Below, in pieces: positions 57,421 to 64,000 of a stretch of 64,000 bases of DNA (within the stretch, counting starts at the first letter, position 1; each line of letters starts with the position of its first letter). The translations under genes were made by a program, and so were the position numbers. Origin of the DNA: Gossypium raimondii (taxonomy: Eukaryota > Streptophyta > Magnoliopsida > Malvales > Malvaceae); the NCBI RefSeq assembly GCF_025698545.1, contig NC_068569.1, positions 5,456,001 through 5,520,000 on the forward strand, in the 5' to 3' direction. Below the pieces are notes generated by a model. The model saw nothing but the letters and a program-made list of their open reading frames with translations, did no database searches and was not told the origin of the DNA.

Positions 57421-59435
57421 CTGAAAGATTTAAGACAATACTTTACAAAATCAATGATGCACAGAAAGAGATAAGCAGTCAATACTCCAAACAGTAAGAG
57501 CAGTGGTCATCTCATTTTTCTGGCATGTCACCAAAATGGTCTATATAAAGTTGAAAACAATGAAAAGTAAAGATAAATAACAGTTTAATTCTCGCAATTA
57601 TTTTTTACAAAATAAACAAACCCAGATGCTTTTCACAATAAAAAATATGTGCTGAGATCCAAAAGCTCCAAGTGAAAAATTGACTCAAGGATGCTAGTCA
57701 GCTGTGACCAAAATTTACAATATTGTGCCTGGACCACAAGTGTATAACTGGTATTCAGTTCAAGAAAGCAAATCAAAATAAATCTTGAGAACTACACACT
57801 GAGTGAACATGTTTCCTGAATGTGCAAAATTCCCTTCACAGAACAAATTAACAGAGTATCAATGGAAGTACACCATATTAACAGAGTACCAAACTCCCAA
57901 GACAGTCTCAAGAAAAATTCCCTTCTCAGAACATGAAAATAGTTACAATTTTATAATCAATTAAAAAAGCAATTAAAAGAACGAAAAATAACAATGGAAA
58001 AGACTTTTCAAAAACCCTTCAAAACATGGTTTCTTCTTACAGATGCATTCAGGGAATTGCTCGAGCTTATGCAATAAGTTACTCCTCTGACCATAACACA
58101 AAGTTCCAGCTATATGTATATAGGAATTTTTTATCCTCGGTCTTCAATAGGAAACTTTAACTTCATTGTTTGGCAGAAAAAATAAAATTTATTGAACTGA
58201 TAGCCAAGTTCATTCCAACACCATAAATGTTACAGCTAGTGCGTCACTCTTGCATATCAAGACCAATACATGATACAAAAAATTAATAAAAACTTCTATT
58301 GGTCTAAGTTTCGAAGTTGACAGCTTCCATATTTGTCGATCTTGTGCTTACCAATAACACTGAAAATAGTCTCTGTATAAAGCTTCCTCACCATGCTTGA
58401 ACTTTCCAGATAGAATCTAACTGGATTTTACAATAGAATGAAAAAAATTGACATATTCTTCTCTTGCATAGAGACTCTCCATTCAGAAAAAAAGTTATAA
58501 AAATTTTAAGCCATAATGAATGCAGGTATAAACATTAATAGTAAGAAACAAGATACAGGAGAAAAAAACTTTGGTAGGCAAATCTAGCTTCTGGAGGCTC
58601 TTTTCCTTCCACTTTTTAATATATTATAAAAAAAGGAAGCAAATAAATTTTATCCTCGCAAATATTTAATGATAGCCAGACTATTTTTGAGAAAACTAAC
58701 TAAATCCTAACCCATATAACACTCTCCAAACACAGTTTCCCAAGATTCTTGCATTCACAATTCTTTAAAGCAAATAGCAGAATCCAGAGATATGAATCAG
58801 ATAACATCACAAAGCCTTCCTACAGATGACTAATTCTCTAATCCAAAAACGGGGACAAAAAGAAAAAAAAATTCAACGAGGAGAACAGAAAAGTTAAATT
58901 TCACCCAAACAAGGAGTTCAAAGATAAGATCAATTGCAGGCTAGCACCCCGTGTTTTCTGAATTTCGATCACAAAGAAATCTATTCCGCCACAGCCAAAT
59001 TTACAAGGGACTATAACACAAGCCTCCATCGTTGCAAAAAAAGAAGAAAAAAAATCTAAAAAGCCCAAATTTGGGGCTAAAAAAGAATAAAGAAAATTTT
59101 GGATTTCCATTTCCCTGAATAATAACGTATACATCTGGAAGTCATATTTCAACCGAGTATTTTTCCTCAAGACAAGAACAAGATTTCAAGAAGCCAATTC
59201 GATCGATAAATGATCATAGCACCCCTGGTAGAAGAAATTCACGATTCTTTCAACAGAACAATGCAGATTCAATAGAAACTCTAAACATATACAGAAGGAT
59301 TCACCGACACGATCAATCAAGCAAAAAAAATCCTAAAAAGGAATAATGAAATCCAAAAAATAAAAATGAAAATGAAAAAAAAAAGGAAAAACGAAGGGAA
59401 GAAATCAAAGAGAGAAATGAGAAGAATCGAGATAC
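57421..59435 (-). other. leader intron of the UBA gene
   Basis: On the minus strand the donor CCCAG|GTATCT (exon ends at 59436) and the acceptor CTTTCAG|GACTATATTTGG (exon resumes at 57420) bracket 2015 bp with no coding potential. It lies wholly in the 5' UTR, 20 bp above the ATG. Long first introns of this kind often raise expression in plants; here this is inferred. Confidence 0.65.
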
Positions 59436-59540
59436 CTGGGTTGAATGGAAGGAAAAAGATGGATCCAACGATCGAGATTGAAGGATCGAAGGTTGAGAGA
59501 GTTAGATGCGAAGGGATAAAAGAAGAGAGATGTATTTCGA

Positions 59541-59571
59541 GGCCCAAACTGAATTGATAGAATTAGGGTTT
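59541..59571 (-). promoter_or_regulatory. telo-box and site II element at the UBA gene promoter
   Basis: On the minus strand AAACCCTAA (59571-59563) is followed 16 bp later by TGGGCC (59546-59541). The pairing of telo-box and site II is typical of promoters of translation and cell-growth genes. It lies near the expected transcription start. Confidence 0.55.
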
Positions 59572-61474
59572 TGTTTTGTGATTTTTGATTTATTTACAAC
59601 AGAAAAAGAGAAATATGAGATTTCATAATAACCAAAATTCACTCGTTTATAACGGAACCCCATTTATACCTAGCCCCTCCTTCTCCCCCTCTTTTTCGTT
59701 CTTTTCTTTTTCCCATTTTATATTTTTAATATTATATCCATTTTATTATATTATTATTACATACATTTTAAAAAATAAATATTATGGATTATAAATTTTT
59801 ATTTTTATTATTTATCAGTATATTTACTACTAGTAATTTTTATTTATCGTAAAATTTATTTATTTAAAATTTTAAAGTCAACCTATTTCTGAATATATTC
59901 TAATTATTCATTTATTTTATATTATAAATTATCAAAATAAATAAATTTTAAATAAAAATAATAAAACTCAGTTTAGAAAAAGAATTAAGTCGAGCTGATA
60001 TTGATCCAAAAGCACATCACTTTTAAAAATAATATTAAAATTTTTTTACTGATTTTTCTTTCCAAATCCTTGCTTTTCGGAAAGTTTAATGTGTTAGATA
60101 GATGAACCTAGTGGCAATCTTTCAACATTGGTCTAAACTTGCAAATAAAATCTATATGGATATTGGAGAATCTTTTTGAAATTAAAGCTTTACCTGATTT
60201 ATTTCCATTTAAAATAAACTCGGTCATGAAGATTTTACTTTTAAGATAGTAAACAAAAAAGAGAGAAGAAAATCACAACAATTTTTAAATTTATTATTTA
60301 AAAACATATATTTATGGGTTTATTGTTACAATTTGAATACTGAGCACACATGTATTCATAAAGATTAACCCTCAACTTGAGATCATATTCCCAACTCTAA
60401 CAATTTGTTAGACTTTGTTGTAAAGCCCACATCCCAAAGATTCAAAGTACTTATTTTTTATTTTTAGAAAGTAAAAACGCATCTTAACTTCCTACTCTTA
60501 GAAGAGAAGAAGACACAACATTCATACGTGTTTTGTTTGAATTAATGTCGTGGATATGAAAATAGATGTAGGTATTGATGACGGTAAATGCAGTCTCAAA
60601 CTTTTGACACTTTTTACAGAATTCTGTGAGTGTTATATTACTTTTAAATAGTGTAACGTATTAGTGACTTAAAAACAGGTGGAATGCAGTATTGGTTTGT
60701 CAAAAAAAGCATACGAGATAATATTCTTAAAATGAAAACAGGTGTGATGATTTCACCAATGGAAATCACTAGAGAAAAAGATCATGTTGGTTTCAGTTAT
60801 ATGTTTTGAGTACATACGATGATGAAAAAAAATTATTGATATCAAGGTCCATTTTTTAAAGTTTACAAAGTGAAATTTATGTTATTACACATAGGCTTAA
60901 AACTTAAACTCATTGTTATAACTACTTTTAATCTCACTGAAGTGAATTTTACTGTCCATCAAAAAAGTTTATGTGACTATCAATTGAGTGGCAAAAGGTT
61001 TGCTAAATCAATTGTTATCGCACAAACTATTAAATGTAATAATAATATACACTGTATTTTAAAAGGGAAATATAAGTTCAAACTTTAGAAACATCTTGAC
61101 CATAAATTTAATGTAATAATATTTTTCTATAGATGCCTAATTTTGTAACTAATTTTACATTGATGCCTTCAGTCTCATCCCTACCGTGAGAAAAGAAGGC
61201 CAATGGTTTCGTTTCTTCCCTAGGATTTTGCAGAATCTTAAAAGTTTAGATTCGTCAGAGGGATGGAAAAATAATAATTGAAATTAATTTTTTTAATTAT
61301 ATTTAAATAAATTTAATAGTATTTATTCATAAATCTTTCAAAAATATATATAACTCATTGATACGATGGACAATTATGCTTCATTAATGGTGCCTGAAAT
61401 TCATAAAATTGACAATGTATCAAATATAATTCCATAAAGCATTAATGTAAATCAAACCATACCAAATTTTATGA
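59572..61474. other. intergenic, no gene seen
   Basis: AT-rich sequence with homopolymer stretches and short open frames lacking family features. Confidence 0.5.
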
Positions 61475-61482
61475 GTTCAAAA

Positions 61483-62017
61483 TAGATTTGTTCATGGATT
61501 AGACTATCCATTTAGGCCCGAAGGTCTGCTTGAAAATTGAGAAGGTTTGAATAAAACTATTAGGCTTGAAAAATATGTTTGGGTAAAAAAATTAGGCCCA
61601 TTTTAAATATAGGCAAGGCTTGAGCTTGAACCTTCAAGACTTGAGTTCGGCCCGGCCCGACTAATTTTTAAGTTTATAATATTTTATATTATGTTATTTT
61701 TACATATATTATGTAATTTAAAACACATTAAAAAAATAAACTCATACTAAATATATGATATTACTATAGTGTAAACATTAAAATAATGTTAAGATGATTA
61801 TATAAAAATTTTAATAAAATTATTAAATATAAAATTAATTTTTTTTTAAAAAAAATTAAAAATAATACGGGCGGGACTAAAACGAGCTTCGGTTAGTCTT
61901 TTGCAAATACGGATGAGATTGGGTAAAATTTTAGACCCATATTTCGAGTCGAGTTTGGACAAGCATAAAATATATTAATATCATGTTTCAGCCCGACCCG
62001 ACCTATGAGCATCTCTA
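61483..62017. mobile_element. hAT-type MITE copy 2 (535 bp, TSD GTTCAAAA/GTTCAAAT)
   Basis: It is flanked by 8 bp repeats matching at 7 of 8 (61475-61482 and 62018-62025). The left end is TAGATTTGTTCATGG; the right end in reverse is TAGAGATGCTCATAGGTCGG. It shares blocks such as GAAAATTG, GGTTTGGGTAAAAA and GGCCCGGCCCGA with copy 1 read on the opposite strand. Non-coding. Confidence 0.8.
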
Positions 62018-62025
62018 GTTCAAAT

Positions 62026-62634
62026 TCATTTATTTTTATTTTTTAAAAATTCTAACATTATAATATAAACTATTTTCATTAATTTAAATATAAAATATAA
62101 AATATAAAATATTTATTTTATAAAATAAAAGGACAGAATTAATTATTAATTAAATAAAAATATAATTATGTTTGATTTAGATGATAAGTGAATCGAAACT
62201 AAAAATGCTGTAGGAACCAAACGCAAAATTGAAATTAATGAATGTTAAGTGCAAAAGAAAATGGGTTTTAAGAAATTCTTATCCCTTTAACGAAGAACCT
62301 TCATCTTCATCACTAGCAATTTAAACTAATATATTTTTTTCCTAAAAAGAGAAATGGATACTGAAAATGTATTCTTAGGTAGTAGGCCTTTAAAACAGTA
62401 TGTAGTTGCTACCACAAGTTTCCAATTAATAGTTCATACAACTCAACTTGGTTGCATGGTTGGAAAACACAATCAATGAATCCAAACAAACCCTCTCTTC
62501 AATTCTCATAACAATAACATAATTTGCCTATTAATTTCAATACTCCATACTCAATTCATCAAGCAGTCTCTTAATCTTCAACACAAAAACAAAATTAGTC
62601 TCTTCAATATTTAATCTCAAGTACTTTTGCCACC
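62026..62634. other. intergenic, upstream of the NOI gene
   Basis: AT-rich. The minus-strand frame 62537-62743 overlaps the NOI exon 1 and shows no family feature. Confidence 0.45.
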
Positions 62635-63191
62635 ATGTCTCATCCGACAGAGGTAATCTATAAACTCTCCAAATAACTCCCCCCATGCTTTGTTTTCTTC
62701 TTAGCTTGTATTGTGGGGTAAAACATTTTGAAATTTGCATCAAATGTTAATAATGTTAGAAATGTGTGTTGAAAATTCAGAAGGAAGGAGGGATGTCGAT
62801 TCCACGATTTGGAGGGTGGGATTCGGGAGCTACCAATTATTCAATGGTGTTCTCGCGAGCTCGTCACAACAGGAAGCAAATTAAGTCTGATATTTCGCAT
62901 AGCATTGGGGGCGACCACGACTCCAATCCTCCTCCTGTTGACGCTGATGCTCCTCCTCCTCCTCCTACTCCTCCTGCTGCTGCTTCTTCTTCTTGTTCTG
63001 CTTCCTTACCTCCCAAACAAGACAACCCTGAATGTTCGGCCCCGGTATATATATGCTTTTCATTTTCATTCTAAAACAACCTGTATTGCATGTATACATA
63101 TATATATTTTCTGATTTCAAATGTGTCCAAAATGTTTATGCAGAAGAAATGCAAGATCTTGAGCTACATTAACCGTTGTATCAAGCCATGA
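62635..63191 (+). CDS. RIN4/NOI-type small protein
   Basis: Proposed exons are 62635-62652 (18 bp, MSHPTE), 62781-63044 and 63144-63191, joining in phase to 109 residues. The NOI core is IPRFGGWDSGATNYSMVFSR, the IPxFGxWD...NYxxxFxxAR pattern of RIN4 and NOI proteins. A flexible middle follows, rich in Pro, Ala and Ser (PPPPPTPP, encoded by CTC/GCT trinucleotide repeats at about 62947-62996). The short tail KKCKILSYINRCIKP has cysteines that could be acylated for membrane attachment, as in RIN4. RIN4/NOI proteins act at the plasma membrane in immunity and exocytosis and are targets of pathogen effectors. Exon 1 is inferred from the ATG, the GAG|GTAATC donor and matching phase. If it is wrong, translation starts at 62793. 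Confidence 0.75.
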
Positions 63192-63651
63192 ATATAATGA
63201 TCCCCTGCAAGCTCAAGCCGGAGATCAAGGATCATTAATTTTAGTCTAATTAATGAATTAGTTGTGGATACTTGAAGCATTCGATTGCCTTCACTGCTAA
63301 TCAATGCGCACATAAATGGTGCATGCCTATTTCCATCAATCCACCATAAACATTACGTAAACAAAAAGTTTGTACCGTCTTCTCTTCTCCTCTGCGTAAA
63401 ACAATTTTAATCTAAAACTACCCTCCTACAATTCAGATTTCGACTGTCACCCCCCCCCCCAAGAAAAAAACCCAACTAAAATATGATACTAACATTACAT
63501 AAAACATGAATGCGTGAATATTTGTTTATATATATAAATTTCCAAATCAATACTCCAACAATTGTTTTGGTTACTTTCCATGCCCATTTTTCAGTCCATA
63601 TTTGGGGTTTGAGATTGTCTTTCCCAACACTTTCATTTCCAAAATTTAAAG
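63192..63651. other. NOI gene 3' UTR and spacer
   Basis: Contains the presumed 3' UTR and an 11-base C run at 63450-63460. No gene seen. Confidence 0.5.
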
Positions 63652-64000
63652 TGTAACACCTCTAATCCAAACCCGTCGCCGGAATAGGGTTACGAAGTAT
63701 TACCGGCGTTTACAGAACAAATACAATTAATTCAGGTTATTTACTATTCATATCCAAAACCAATCATACTATCCCTTAAATTAACCCTCGAGGTCCAATT
63801 TATGCATTTGAATTAAGTCGGGACTAAATCGGGAAGTCAAGAAATTTTTCGTAAAATTTCAAGAATTTTCCAAGGTACAGGGGATACACGCCCGTGTGGC
63901 TCACAGAGCTAAGTGACACGCCCGTGTCCCAGGCCGTGTAGGCATTCGATGTGGGCACATAGTCGTGTCCTAGCCCGTGTTCATACCCGTGTAACTCTCT
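63652..64000. mobile_element. LTR of a TGTAACA-type element, truncated by window edge
   Basis: Begins TGTAACACCTCTAATCC at 63652, followed by GTCGCCGGAATAGGGTTACG, as in the LTR starts at 1952 and 30833. From 63886 it carries several CACGCCCGTGT/GGCCGTGT units, a tandem feature of many cotton LTRs in my memory. The right end and any target duplication are outside the window. Confidence 0.8.

Noticed and set aside
59317..59547. Minus-strand Phe/Ile-rich frame near the UBA gene 5' end
   Set aside because: It is the A-rich leader exon and intron start read through; low-complexity and without an upstream promoter of its own.
62537..62743. Minus-strand 68-residue frame
   Set aside because: No recognisable domain; it overlaps the better-supported NOI exon 1 on the other strand.
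1..64000. tRNA, rRNA and known microRNA genes
   Set aside because: I looked for tRNA B-box-like GGTTCGAATCC and conserved miRNA cores by eye and found none; a tRNAscan or miRNA search would be decisive.

Overview
The window looks like nuclear DNA of a dicot. It is AT-rich, has few intron-containing genes, and carries many plant retrotransposons and small DNA transposons. The LTR termini (TGTAACACCCCTAACCCG) and the CACGCCCGTGT units near the right edge resemble repeats I associate with cotton (Gossypium, Malvaceae). The species call is an inference from memory, not a database result.

Left third (1-21,000), mostly transposons. A minus-strand Ty1/copia element (517-7927) keeps gag, zinc knuckle, protease, integrase, reverse transcriptase and part of RNase H. 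It is broken by a frameshift in gag, another between protease and integrase, two nonsense codons and two inserted LTRs: a complete 2.8 kb solo LTR with target duplication CGAAG (1952-4783), and one that runs off the left edge (1-516). Then come a hAT-type MITE with an 8 bp target duplication (9632-10210), a foldback element with long arms (about 10231-10752), and a 7.6 kb PIF/Harbinger transposon (10806-18403). The Harbinger has TTA duplications, a three-exon DDE transposase with one premature TGA, and a damaged Myb/SANT-like partner gene. An isolated PADRE/DUF4228 stress-type gene (21038-21679, minus) follows, with a TATA box and W-box cores upstream.

Middle (25,303-42,553), a nest of six LTR units inserted into each other to four levels. 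Each is bounded by TG...CA and a 5 bp target duplication. No internal retrotransposon genes are visible, so all look like solo LTRs. The innermost unit is inverted relative to its host, which creates a 1.6 kb inverted repeat. Four of the units carry short minisatellites.

Right third (42,554-64,000), the gene-rich part. It holds an 11-exon signal peptide peptidase gene (43608-48764, +) with a perfect ER-stress element in its promoter; a single-exon Integrator subunit 3 homologue (50645-53566, +) with a short uORF overlapping its start; a UBA-domain protein (55451-57400, minus) with a 2 kb leader intron; a second hAT-type MITE (61483-62017); and a small three-exon RIN4/NOI-type gene (62635-63191, +). 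Another LTR starts at 63652 and leaves the window.

The host genes do not form a pathway. They cover ER intramembrane proteolysis, Integrator RNA processing, ubiquitin binding and two defence-related families, as expected of neighbouring plant genes. The transposons form a system in the sense that each insertion dates another, so their order can be read from the nesting.
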